Shown: positions 35,486 to 43,663, counted from the first letter of the stretch. The stretch: DNA of 64,000 nt from Solitalea longa (GCF_002920915.1 NZ_PQVF01000006.1:62001-126000), one strand, 5' to 3'. Program-made: numbers and translations. The notes: generated from the letters alone by a model not told the origin.

Positions 35486-36982
35486 TTATTTATCCCAAAA
35501 CAACTTAGGTGTTTGGTAGTTAGCCGGCTGAATATTGGTATTCAATACTTGTTCTGATTGAGGGTAAGGGAACCTGCGCGGAATTTGTCCATTAGGATTA
35601 TTCGTGTTGGTTCCGTTAACCGAAGGTGTCAGCGCTGGGTAACCGGTACGACGATAGTCGGTCCAAACTTCAGACTGAGTAAATAATGCTATATATTTTT
35701 GGGTGATAATGGTTTTCAGATCCGATTGAAAATCACCAGTAAGTGTAGCCTTTGCTGCCAGGTAAGCATCTTTATTAGCCTGAGATGCATTCGGATCTGC
35801 AGGGTTTGATGTTTTGTTGATGGAGGCCAAGGTAGCTTCCTTCAACGCTTTTTCTGCATTTACCTGGTCGTTCAATATTAAGCGTGCTTCGGCTTCAATA
35901 AATTTGGCTTCTACATACGATAAGAAAACTACCGGAGAAGTTGAACTGGCATAATACGAACCGATTACGGAGAAAGCTCCCGGAACACCGGCTATCGAAC
36001 CCCTGTATTTCCCGCTTCCGGCCGGATATTGTGTGGCGAAGGCCGAACGGCGGGGATCTACAGGTGCTGTTTCGGGTTTAGTAGAGGGATCATTTATAGC
36101 ATTGCCATTTAGCAAGTTTACAAATGAAGCGCCTAAACCTACCCACCCCGGGCGGTTGGTGTTTTGCTGGTAGAAGGGGTTTGAATTACTTACTGCAGCA
36201 CCGAATACCAATTGTAAATCGTTAGTATTTGAGCTTATACCACGATAATTACCATTAGCATCATACAAATAGCTTAGTGCTGTTTGAGCTGCAGTATTGG
36301 CATCCACTTTACTCAGGTGTATTGCCAAACGTGCTTTTAAGGTCCAGGCAGCGGCTAGCCAGTTTTGAACATTGCCTTTGAAGAAAAGATCATCAGCACC
36401 TGGAGCCGGAGCTGTAAAGCTGCTGGTAGGCAGGCTTAGTTCAGTTATTGCCGAGTCCAACTCTTTCTGCAGTTCGGTATAAATATCCTGTTGTTTGTCA
36501 ATTGCAGGTGATGCATTTACTTCAGCGTGCAGCGCCTGCTTGTACGGAATATCTCCAAAAATATCGGATAAGGTAGAAAAGGTGTATGCAGATAAGATCC
36601 GTGAAACGCCAGTATAGTAAGGCGAATTCAAGGCTTTGCTTTTCTGGTAAACAATGTTCAGGTTTTTTAGGCCATTGGTATAAAAGCTTCCCCAAATGGA
36701 GTTGTAAAAAGTGGTATTTACGTTGTAATTATCAAAGGCCACCGCATCGCCATTTGAACCGGCAAATTGTTGTATGGTAATTCCAGTTTGAATACCGGCG
36801 TCAACACCCTGTGAGAATGCCAATGTACCTTGCGCTCCTGATAAAACGGTAGAGATGGGGGCGTTATTGGAGGCGTTTGGATTTACATTCACCTCCGACA
36901 AATTGCAACCAGTGCTCAGTCCAAAAAGGGTTAGTACCGAGGCAAAGGATAAGAGCTTATGTTGATTTATATAATTTTTCAT
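35486..36982 (-). CDS. SusD/RagB-family outer-membrane lipoprotein
   Basis: A 498-residue surface lipoprotein that works as the lid on the SusC channel. A lipobox (STGC, Cys about residue 26) follows the signal peptide; the body is the helical SusD-like_2 fold, with AAWTLKARLAIHLSKVD (TPR region), TQSEVWTDYRRTGYPALTP and a C-terminal RRFPYPQSEQVLN. The ATG at 36982 is chosen because it starts right before the signal peptide; a longer frame from 37048 would overlap susC. It begins 11 nt after the susC stop. Ligand is unknown. Confidence 0.9.
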   Translation of the reverse strand: MKNYINQHKLLSFASVLTLFGLSTGCNLSEVNVNPNASNNAPISTVLSGAQGTLAFSQGVDAGIQTGITIQQFAGSNGDAVAFDNYNVNTTFYNSIWGSFYTNGLKNLNIVYQKSKALNSPYYTGVSRILSAYTFSTLSDIFGDIPYKQALHAEVNASPAIDKQQDIYTELQKELDSAITELSLPTSSFTAPAPGADDLFFKGNVQNWLAAAWTLKARLAIHLSKVDANTAAQTALSYLYDANGNYRGISSNTNDLQLVFGAAVSNSNPFYQQNTNRPGWVGLGASFVNLLNGNAINDPSTKPETAPVDPRRSAFATQYPAGSGKYRGSIAGVPGAFSVIGSYYASSTSPVVFLSYVEAKFIEAEARLILNDQVNAEKALKEATLASINKTSNPADPNASQANKDAYLAAKATLTGDFQSDLKTIITQKYIALFTQSEVWTDYRRTGYPALTPSVNGTNTNNPNGQIPRRFPYPQSEQVLNTNIQPANYQTPKLFWDK

Positions 36983-36993
36983 GAGTAATTGGC

Positions 36994-39900
36994 TTAAAAG
37001 GTTAATGTTAAAGTGGTAGCATAGCTGCGGGTGTTTGGAGTGGTCCAAAAATCAACACCTAATGCATTCGACAAACCATTACGTGAGCTTAAGTCAGGGT
37101 CGGCACCTGAATAGTTCGTGCTGAGCAGGAAGTTACGACCGGTAAATGTGAGGGCAGCTCTAGAAATTTTAGCCTTTTGGATCCATTTTAACGGCAATTC
37201 AAAAGTTAAATTGATATCGCGGATGCGTAACCAATACAGGTCTTTCTCCACGTACATTCCCGGAATGTTGAACGTTTGACGGTACCATGATTGTGAAGCG
37301 ATAGCCGTGATATCATTTTGTGCACCATCACTTTTCTTAACCCCGTCGAAAACCACTTGTTGACCTCTGTTGGCAGTTTCTTCAGCCACACCATTAAATA
37401 CCATTTGCAAGCGTGGTGCATTGGCAATGTCGAAACCGCTGCGGTAATCAAGGAAGAACGATAGTGTAGCAAACTTGTATCTTACTTCATTGCGAAAGCC
37501 CAAGTTGAAATCAGGGTTGGGGTCGCCAATGATCCTTGGAGTAGCATCAATCAATGGGTAACCATAATTTGCGTTTGGAGCACCGCTGGCTAAGAATTGC
37601 TGGTCATCAATAATGGGTTTACCTTCAGCATTGCGTTGCAGGTCAACACCAAATAAGGCACCAAAGGGCTGACCAACAATGGCGCGTGAATCACCGAAAG
37701 GAAATCCTCCGGTAAGTGATATGTTATTTAATCCCGGAGCTAATTCTTCTACTTTACTATCGTTTTTCGAATAAAGCACATTGAAGTCCCAGCTGAAGTC
37801 TTTGTTTTCAATCGGATTAACATTTAATGAAAGTTCAAAACCTTTATTGCTGATGCGGCCAGTGTTTACCAAAGCAGCGTTGCTGCCTGTAGAATTCGGT
37901 AATGAAACAGGAATGATCTGGTCCTTGCTCAGTGATGAATAGTAAGTAGCTTCCAGTCCTAAGCGGTTTTTAAAGAAGCCCAAGTCCGTACCCACTTCCC
38001 AGGTGTTGATACGCTCAGGCTTTAAGCCCTGATTTCCTAATGTTGATCCGTAACTCAAACCTGCAGTATTGTTAAACGGAAAGCTCAGGCTCGATTGGAT
38101 CCATCCACCGGCAGATGAATTGGTGAAATAGGTTTCCAATGAGTAGGGATCGGCATCATTACCCACCTGCGCATAGCTTGCACGTATCTTGCCTAGGCTG
38201 AACCATTTTTTAGTATCTCTATCCAAAAATTCTGAGAATACAAAACTGGCTCCCGCTGATGGGTAGAAGAACGAGTTGTGACCATCAGGTAGGGTAGAGG
38301 TCCATTCGTTACGACCTGTAAAATTCACAAACAGGTAATCTTTATGATTTAAAGCCAAACTGAAATATCCGGCAGCTAAGCGCTTGCGAACCGTTTGGTT
38401 AAAACTGTTGGTAGTTGAAGCATTTGAAATGTTGAACAATCCCGGAATAATCAACCCATCACCACGGGTATTGATCTGGTTTTTGTAAGAATCGTAATAG
38501 TTGCTTCCCACAATGGCCGATAGATCCCAGCCTTTGGTAATGGTACGTTGAGCTTTTAAGATCACATCGGTGTTAAGGTCCCTGCGGAAAAAGTTCACAT
38601 CATTAATGGCACCGGCAGCAACGCCTGAGGTTCCACGGCTAAAACCTCCTTTGCGCAAATCGCGGTAGCTATCATAGCCAAAGCGGAATGTACCGCTTAA
38701 CCAAGGCAGAAAATCATAATCAGCCTGAGCAAAGCCAAGGAAACGGTTTACATCATCATTTTGTGGGTTCATGTTCAATGACCAGTAAGGATTGTCCCAG
38801 CCTCTTCCGTTGGCATATGAACGCGAGTCGCCCCAGGGTTTTGAATTGGTGGCCGGCAGTAAATATGAATCAGGATTGTTAGCCGGATCGCTCAATCCAT
38901 TGGTTATATCAAAATTGGCCGGACTGTTAACCAAGGCACGAACCACGTTGGTGTTAAAACCTCCCATTAATGCCCGGTTGTCTGAGCCCGAATTAATGTA
39001 GTTTAACCCTGTTGAAAGTTTTAAAGCATCAGTTACCTTGTAATCGGCATTAGCTCTGAATGTATTTCTATAGAAATTAGTGGTAGGAATAATACCCGTT
39101 TGATCTAAGTTGCTATAAGAAAAATAGTATCCGCCTTTATCTAAATTACCGGTAACAGAGATGTTGTTGTTGTAGGTTTTACCGGTTTCAAAAAAGTTGT
39201 TAATGTTATCATAGTAGTTTACAGGTTTTCCATTAGAAATAGGAGAACTCTTACCTACAATCAATCCGTTTTTATCAAAGCCACTCGAAACTTCCGAATA
39301 AGTTAAGGAATCAATTCTTGCGCCCCAGTTTTCGTCAGAGCCCGGCTGTCCTGGAACTACGTATAGTCCGTTCAAACCGTTTGAATAAATGTTTTGGCGT
39401 GGCTGTAACCGGCGGTTTACTTCATCAAATGAAGCCGAACCCGTGTAGCTTACCGAGAACTTCTTGTCAACATCGCTGCCTTTTTTAGTGTTGATAATAA
39501 CAGCGCCGTTTGCTGCACGAATCCCATAAAGGGCAGCAGCAGCAGGTCCCTTTAATATCGATACATTATCAATATCTTCAGAGTTGATATCGATGGCACG
39601 GTTGGAAGGAGTGGCCAAAGAGAAAGCATTGGAAATAGTAGGCAAAATGTCTTGTACCGAATTATCCACCGGAATTCCATCCACCACAAAAAGCGGAGAG
39701 TTGTTGCCTAAAACCGAGTTATTACCACGGATGCGGATGGTTGATGAACCACCAGGTGAACCACCACTGTTTTGTACCTGTACACCGGTTACCTTACCAC
39801 TAAGGGCCGTTACCACATTGGTTTCTTTGGCTGCCAAAATCTCCTTCTTGTCAATTCGGGCAATACTGGTGTTAATTGATTTACGGTTACTTTCAATACC

Positions 39901-40254
39901 TAATGCAGTAACCACCACTTCCGATAGTTGATTTCGTGATCGTAGCAAGATGTTGATCTCTCCATCTTCCAAATCAAACACCTGAACTTCTTTAGTGATG
40001 TATCCCACGTATTGGATCACCAGTCTGAATGGAAACTTAGCTTTGGTATTCAATTTAAATTTACCATCAGCATCGGTTTGTATGGCATCACGTGTGCCTT
40101 TAATAGAAACAGTGGCACCGGCAACCGGTATTTTTGTCCCGTCTTCTAAAACGGTTCCACTAACCAATGTTTTTGTTTGAGCTAATGTGACCTGGCTCCC
40201 CAATAAACTAAGCAAGGCCAGTAATAAATAGCTATAGAGTAGTTTGTGTTTCAT
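36994..40254 (-). CDS. SusC/RagA-family TonB-dependent transporter
   Basis: A 1086-residue outer-membrane channel. It has a signal peptide (about 1-25), a carboxypeptidase-like regulatory repeat (VSGTVLEDGTKIPVAGATVSIKGT), a plug domain with IRGNNSVLGNNSPLFVVDGIPV, ILKGPAAAALYGIRAANGAV, and a 22-strand barrel ending in Phe (TTLTLTF). It takes up ligands with TonB energy. Fifty nt separate it from the FGE gene upstream. Placed between a maturation enzyme and a sulfatase, it probably imports sulfated substrates or their products. Confidence 0.93.
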   Translation of the reverse strand: MKHKLLYSYLLLALLSLLGSQVTLAQTKTLVSGTVLEDGTKIPVAGATVSIKGTRDAIQTDADGKFKLNTKAKFPFRLVIQYVGYITKEVQVFDLEDGEINILLRSRNQLSEVVVTALGIESNRKSINTSIARIDKKEILAAKETNVVTALSGKVTGVQVQNSGGSPGGSSTIRIRGNNSVLGNNSPLFVVDGIPVDNSVQDILPTISNAFSLATPSNRAIDINSEDIDNVSILKGPAAAALYGIRAANGAVIINTKKGSDVDKKFSVSYTGSASFDEVNRRLQPRQNIYSNGLNGLYVVPGQPGSDENWGARIDSLTYSEVSSGFDKNGLIVGKSSPISNGKPVNYYDNINNFFETGKTYNNNISVTGNLDKGGYYFSYSNLDQTGIIPTTNFYRNTFRANADYKVTDALKLSTGLNYINSGSDNRALMGGFNTNVVRALVNSPANFDITNGLSDPANNPDSYLLPATNSKPWGDSRSYANGRGWDNPYWSLNMNPQNDDVNRFLGFAQADYDFLPWLSGTFRFGYDSYRDLRKGGFSRGTSGVAAGAINDVNFFRRDLNTDVILKAQRTITKGWDLSAIVGSNYYDSYKNQINTRGDGLIIPGLFNISNASTTNSFNQTVRKRLAAGYFSLALNHKDYLFVNFTGRNEWTSTLPDGHNSFFYPSAGASFVFSEFLDRDTKKWFSLGKIRASYAQVGNDADPYSLETYFTNSSAGGWIQSSLSFPFNNTAGLSYGSTLGNQGLKPERINTWEVGTDLGFFKNRLGLEATYYSSLSKDQIIPVSLPNSTGSNAALVNTGRISNKGFELSLNVNPIENKDFSWDFNVLYSKNDSKVEELAPGLNNISLTGGFPFGDSRAIVGQPFGALFGVDLQRNAEGKPIIDDQQFLASGAPNANYGYPLIDATPRIIGDPNPDFNLGFRNEVRYKFATLSFFLDYRSGFDIANAPRLQMVFNGVAEETANRGQQVVFDGVKKSDGAQNDITAIASQSWYRQTFNIPGMYVEKDLYWLRIRDINLTFELPLKWIQKAKISRAALTFTGRNFLLSTNYSGADPDLSSRNGLSNALGVDFWTTPNTRSYATTLTLTF

Positions 40255-40304
40255 TTTAGTATAGTTAGTATATAGTTTAAGTAGATTAATTTGTGAAAAA
40301 AATA

Positions 40305-41159
40305 TTAATCCTTAGCACATCTGAAACCGGTATGCATTAAGCTGGTTTCAGCAGTTGAGGAGGAGCTGCCTATAATTCTGAAACCATGGCAAACACTGGG
40401 GTCGCATAAAAACGAGCCACCTTTACTTACATGGCGCATTGATGTATCTGATTGTGCTTCTTCGGCAGTAGGAGCCACTTTGTCGGCGCACCATTGCCAA
40501 ACGTTTCCTCCCATATCACTTATGCCCAATTGATTTTTTCCAAAATAGCCTACCGGCGATGTGGTCAGAAAACCATCTTCTTCAGTGTTTTTCTCCGGAA
40601 AGGAGCCCTGCCAGGTATTGGCCTTGTATTTCCCATCTTCTACCAGTTTTTCGCCCCAGGTATAGGTTTGGCGTGCATTTGATGCATTACGAGCTGCCCA
40701 TTCCCATTCGAATTCGCTAGGCAAACGTTCGCCTTTCCATTTGGCATAGGCGAGAGCATCGTTCCACGAAACCTGTGTTACTGGATGATCAGGGTTGGCT
40801 TTTGTATGGTCTTTTCCTTGTGGGTATAAGTAATAGGCTCCATCCAACATTTCCCAGCTTTTCTTATCGAAATCAAATACAGCGGAATTTCCAAATTTTT
40901 GAGCATCGGTAATGTAGCCGGTAGCCTTTACAAAGTCATCAAATTGTTTAACGGTCACCAAATCGGCATCGAGCTGAAAAGATTTTATGGCAATGCTGCG
41001 TGAGGTGCCGTCTTCAAACTGCTTGATCATCATTCCTCCCGGAACTCTGATCATTGACGCATGAGCAAAGCTTTGGGCCTGGGCTTGTGGCTGATGGCAA
41101 GATGAAGAACTAATTAATAATCCGATTATGAGCGACATGGTTAAGAGTTTTTTAGTCAT
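40305..41159 (-). CDS. Formylglycine-generating enzyme (SUMF1/FGE), lipoprotein
   Basis: A 284-residue exported protein: signal peptide with lipobox (ISSSSC, Cys at 21) and an FGE-sulfatase domain. Both active-site cysteines are present as C252-x4-C257 in KGGSFLCDPSVCHGFR, the arrangement found in true copper- and O2-dependent formylglycine-generating enzymes, unlike many Cys-less SUMF1 relatives. Also visible are VTQVSWNDALAYAKWKGE, RLPSEFEWEWAAR and ISDMGGNVWQWC. It would oxidise Cys93 of the neighbouring sulfatase. The gene overlaps the PstS-like gene by one base (TAATG). Being a periplasmic or surface lipoprotein is unusual for the substrate. Confidence 0.88.
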   Translation of the reverse strand: MTKKLLTMSLIIGLLISSSSCHQPQAQAQSFAHASMIRVPGGMMIKQFEDGTSRSIAIKSFQLDADLVTVKQFDDFVKATGYITDAQKFGNSAVFDFDKKSWEMLDGAYYLYPQGKDHTKANPDHPVTQVSWNDALAYAKWKGERLPSEFEWEWAARNASNARQTYTWGEKLVEDGKYKANTWQGSFPEKNTEEDGFLTTSPVGYFGKNQLGISDMGGNVWQWCADKVAPTAEEAQSDTSMRHVSKGGSFLCDPSVCHGFRIIGSSSSTAETSLMHTGFRCAKD

Positions 41160-42118
41160 TAGTTCTGTTTAGCAATGGTTTTTACAGTTGAGCTGTTTAC
41201 CTTGGTTTGCAGGTCTTTTTGGCTCAAAAGCGCATATCCAAATTCATGATTGTTTAATTGACCCTTTGCACGAATCCAGTTGATAAACTCCTCGATGGAT
41301 TTAGCATTGCTTTGTTCTTTTTTGTACGAAAGCGTTACTTGTTCAAAAGGTAACCCCGGGTTTGGCGTAGTTTCTATATAAGAGATCAATTGGTCGATCG
41401 TCCCATAAATTTGCTCGTTTTCATCAAGCTTACCGTTATTATTTAAATCTAGCGGAATAATATCCAGGCCTTCTTTTACTTTACGCGTGTTTAGATCGTA
41501 AATAAAATTGAGCACGTTGTAGGTAACGCCCGCCGAATCATTTAACACTGCCTGAATAAGGTGTTTATCATCTCCGCCCAGTTGTTCGCCTACCAGATTT
41601 TCCTGTTCAAAACCATAAAAGGCAGAAAAAGTAATGGGAACGCAGGCCTTTTGTGCCCGGGTATAAAATACGGGCTGGTAGCCTTTTAATTGTTTGTTGG
41701 GTTTTTGTTCAGCATCAGGTTCTGCAGGGTCGTATTTTTCAAAAAAGAGTTTTTTTAACTCTTTGGTTTTAATGCCTCGCGAGCCATAAATGCTCAGTAG
41801 CTTGTTTTGGCTATTGGCCACAGGCAGCAAAGCATAGCGAGCAACGGCTAAGGTTTCAAAACCGGAAAATTCAGCTTCGGTTAAGTGATGAGCATTAATA
41901 AACAGGTTGGCACTGTCGGCTGATTTGGTTCCTTTAACTGCTATCCTGATTTTAACATCAGGGTGCTCGTTTTTATATAAAGTGATCCATTTTTCAATAA
42001 CCGGGTATACGAAACGTGTACCTGTAATCACAATTTCATTGGTAGTATTTTGAGCCTGAGCTGAATAACCAATTGCCAATAGGGCAAAGGCACTTAGCAT
42101 GTGTTTTAGCGTTTTCAT
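41159..42118 (-). CDS. PstS-like periplasmic substrate-binding protein with an EF-hand-type loop
   Basis: A 319-residue secreted protein (signal peptide cut about SAQAQ). The domain resembles phosphate-binding PstS-type periplasmic proteins (ITGTRFVYPVIEKWITLYK; VKGTKSADSANLFINA). A canonical EF-hand-like loop is seen at D224-x-N226-x-N228-G-x-L231-D232-x-x-E235, which could bind Ca2+. No ABC permease or ATPase genes are near, so it may act with the SusC/D system or in sensing, not in a classical ABC importer. First gene of the train; the FGE gene starts within its stop codon. Confidence 0.75.
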   Translation of the reverse strand: MKTLKHMLSAFALLAIGYSAQAQNTTNEIVITGTRFVYPVIEKWITLYKNEHPDVKIRIAVKGTKSADSANLFINAHHLTEAEFSGFETLAVARYALLPVANSQNKLLSIYGSRGIKTKELKKLFFEKYDPAEPDAEQKPNKQLKGYQPVFYTRAQKACVPITFSAFYGFEQENLVGEQLGGDDKHLIQAVLNDSAGVTYNVLNFIYDLNTRKVKEGLDIIPLDLNNNGKLDENEQIYGTIDQLISYIETTPNPGLPFEQVTLSYKKEQSNAKSIEEFINWIRAKGQLNNHEFGYALLSQKDLQTKVNSSTVKTIAKQN

Positions 42119-42467
42119 ATTAGTTTAGCTATGGAGTTCAACAAATACGAAGCGAGAGCGATTTGCTTTACTTCATTGTGAATATGCTTTTTGAAGTATT
42201 TCTAACGTAAAGTGCTTACATCAGAAAAGAAGGGGGGAGGTTACATGCAACAGCAACGTTGCATGCAGGTATAGGCAGTGCAATAAATTTGTAAAGGTAG
42301 TGAAGTGTGATTAAGGTGGCTGATGTTTGTCATGATGTTAAATTTTAATTCATAAATATATTTAGTCTATAGAATATATAGACAAATATAAAATTGAAAA
42401 TCCAAATTCAAAAGAAAATATTAAAAAAAGTTAAAAGAGGGATTTGGAGCGTAGGAGGAGGGAATAT
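42119..42467 (-). promoter_or_regulatory. Long leader and possible promoter of the sulfatase train
   Basis: About 350 nt with no gene. On the minus strand TTTG (42386-42383), a 22-nt gap and TATATTTA form a near-consensus promoter, and a perfect inverted repeat GTCTATA-5-TATAGAC (42365-42383) sits between the two boxes like an operator. Downstream in the leader a CATGCAAC-6-GTTGCATG hairpin lies at 42244-42265. An 18-base match (AATATATTTAGTCTATAG) is shared with 34012-34029 before the sulfatase ATG. Confidence 0.35.
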
Positions 42468-42501
42468 AAAAAGAAAAGCCCTTATTAGGGCTTTTCTTTT
42501 T
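42468..42501 (-). terminator. Strong terminator of the tRNA-like array
   Basis: A perfect 14-bp inverted repeat (42468-42481 with 42488-42501) and a 6-nt loop. On the minus strand it ends in a T-rich tract, 3 nt past the last tRNA-like unit. Its symmetry also allows use from the plus strand. Confidence 0.85.
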
Positions 42502-42503
42502 GG

Positions 42504-42619
42504 CTGTAGGGGAAGGAGTCGAACCTTCAAGGAGTGGTTATCATTCAATTGCTTGAGCTTTCCCATCATTCTCCACCACCGAGACAAGGAGGTGTGTCTG
42601 CCTGTTTCACCACCCTACA
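42504..42619 (-). tRNA. tRNA-like class II RNA, last copy (unit 1)
   Basis: Same architecture as the copy at 43104-43219. The extra arm has a GCAA tetraloop and otherwise matches copies 2-4. Identity as a working tRNA is not proven; candidate anticodon GUC. Confidence 0.5.
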
Positions 42620-42653
42620 TTGTATGTGAGTTGTTGTTGTAAATTCTTTTTAG

Positions 42654-42769
42654 CTGTAGGGGAAGGAGTCGAACCTTCAAGGAGTGGTTATCATTCAATT
42701 ACTTGAGCTTTCCCATCATTCTCCACCACCGAGACAAGGAGGTGTGTCTGCCTGTTTCACCACCCTACA
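42654..42769 (-). tRNA. tRNA-like class II RNA, unit 2
   Basis: Identical to units 3 and 4. Its extra-arm tetraloop is GUAA in place of GCAA. Core arms as in the first transcribed copy. Confidence 0.5.
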
Positions 42770-42803
42770 TTGTATGTGAGTTGTTGTTGTAAATTCTTTT
42801 TAG

Positions 42804-42919
42804 CTGTAGGGGAAGGAGTCGAACCTTCAAGGAGTGGTTATCATTCAATTACTTGAGCTTTCCCATCATTCTCCACCACCGAGACAAGGAGGTGTGTCTG
42901 CCTGTTTCACCACCCTACA
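42804..42919 (-). tRNA. tRNA-like class II RNA, unit 3
   Basis: Identical to units 2 and 4, spacers included. Tetraloop GUAA, candidate anticodon GUC. Confidence 0.5.
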
Positions 42920-42953
42920 TTGTATGTGAGTTGTTGTTGTAAATTCTTTTTAG

Positions 42954-43069
42954 CTGTAGGGGAAGGAGTCGAACCTTCAAGGAGTGGTTATCATTCAATT
43001 ACTTGAGCTTTCCCATCATTCTCCACCACCGAGACAAGGAGGTGTGTCTGCCTGTTTCACCACCCTACA
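42954..43069 (-). tRNA. tRNA-like class II RNA, unit 4
   Basis: Identical to units 2 and 3, spacers included. Tetraloop GUAA, candidate anticodon GUC. Confidence 0.5.
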
Positions 43070-43103
43070 TTGTATGTGAGTTGTTGTTGTAAATTCTTTT
43101 TAG

Positions 43104-43219
43104 CTGTAGGGGAAGGAGTCGAACCTTCAAGGAGTGGTTATCATTCAATTGCTTGAACTTTCCCATAATTCTCCACCACCGAGACAAGGAGGTGTGTCTG
43201 CCTGTTTCACCACCCTACA
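43104..43219 (-). tRNA. tRNA-like class II RNA, first transcribed copy (unit 5)
   Basis: Read on the minus strand: a 7-bp perfect acceptor stem (TGTAGGG/CCCTACA), U8, a D arm of 3 bp (GTG/CAC) with GG and A21 in the loop, and a perfect T arm (GAAGG/CCTTC with TTCGACT). These are textbook tRNA features. The anticodon arm (43192-43176) has a 5-bp stem with a central U-U mismatch and loop TTGTCTC, giving U33, GUC (Asp codons) and an unusual U37. The extra arm is 47 nt (43175-43129) instead of the usual 10-24; GGAG/CTCC can close it, and it contains a TCAA-GCAA-TTGA hairpin. No CCA is encoded. It could be an odd tRNA, a tRNA with another job, or a stable tRNA mimic. Confidence 0.55.
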
Positions 43220-43238
43220 TTTTCTTTGTTTGTTGATA

Positions 43239-43271
43239 CAAATATAGGTAAACAATTTGTTTTGATGCAAA
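43239..43271 (-). promoter_or_regulatory. Consensus Bacteroidota promoter of the tRNA-like array
   Basis: On the minus strand TTTG (43271-43268), a 21-nt spacer, then TATATTTG (43246-43239), an exact fit to -33 TTTG / -7 TAnnTTTG. Transcription would begin about 43233, roughly 14 nt before the first tRNA-like RNA. Confidence 0.75.
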
Positions 43272-43663
43272 TCTGTTAATGAAAATTATCATTTATTAGT
43301 AAATTGTTGATTTGAATCAATTTTCATTGACAAACTATATCTTTTAAATCACAAGTATTCTACAGAATAAAAATGCGGTTTCTTTTGATTGCATAATTAA
43401 TTGTTTTATAAACTGTTAGCTTTTTGGTATTTTCTGCAAGGAGAAAACTTATTGATAATCAAGTGCTTGTTGTTTTTTGTTAGTCGAAGCCGACTAGGGC
43501 CATTGATTTACTTAATTAGGTAGAGCCAAGCTTCTTAGAAACACACAATCCTGTCGTTTGACAGGATTGTGGAGTATACGGAAATGAACAATTGACTTTC
43601 CGAATACTTATAGTGGAATCTGGTTAACCGAATTTCAAGGAGCCTATAGTTGTCGCTTAATAT
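43272..43663. other. Intergenic region before the array
   Basis: AT-rich, no ORF. It holds the terminator hairpin of the monooxygenase gene at 43544-43571 and otherwise no recognisable feature. Confidence 0.4.
43544..43571 (-). terminator. Terminator after FAD monooxygenase gene
   Basis: A perfect 12-bp stem (43544-43555 with 43560-43571) and 4-nt loop, about 90 nt past the stop. The trailing T content on the minus strand is modest (TGTTTCT). Confidence 0.6.

Larger units (their letters stand above)
42504..43219 (-). repeat. Five-unit tandem repeat, 150-bp period, carrying tRNA-like RNAs
   Basis: Units begin at 42504, 42654, 42804, 42954 and 43104 with an exact 150-bp period. Each holds a 115-nt tRNA-like element plus discriminator; four identical 35-nt spacers separate them. 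Copies 2-4 are identical; copies 1 and 5 differ at one to three bases, all in the extra arm. Transcribed as one unit from a promoter at 43239-43271 to a terminator at 42468-42501. Confidence 0.9.

Noticed and set aside
42394-42642. 82-codon plus-strand ORF running into the first repeat unit
   Set aside because: It crosses the terminator and the tRNA-like unit on the opposite strand; the codons reflect RNA structure, not protein.
42504-43219. CRISPR array
   Set aside because: The period is 150 bp, the spacers are identical rather than unique, and the repeats fold as tRNA, so it is not a CRISPR locus. No cas genes are near.
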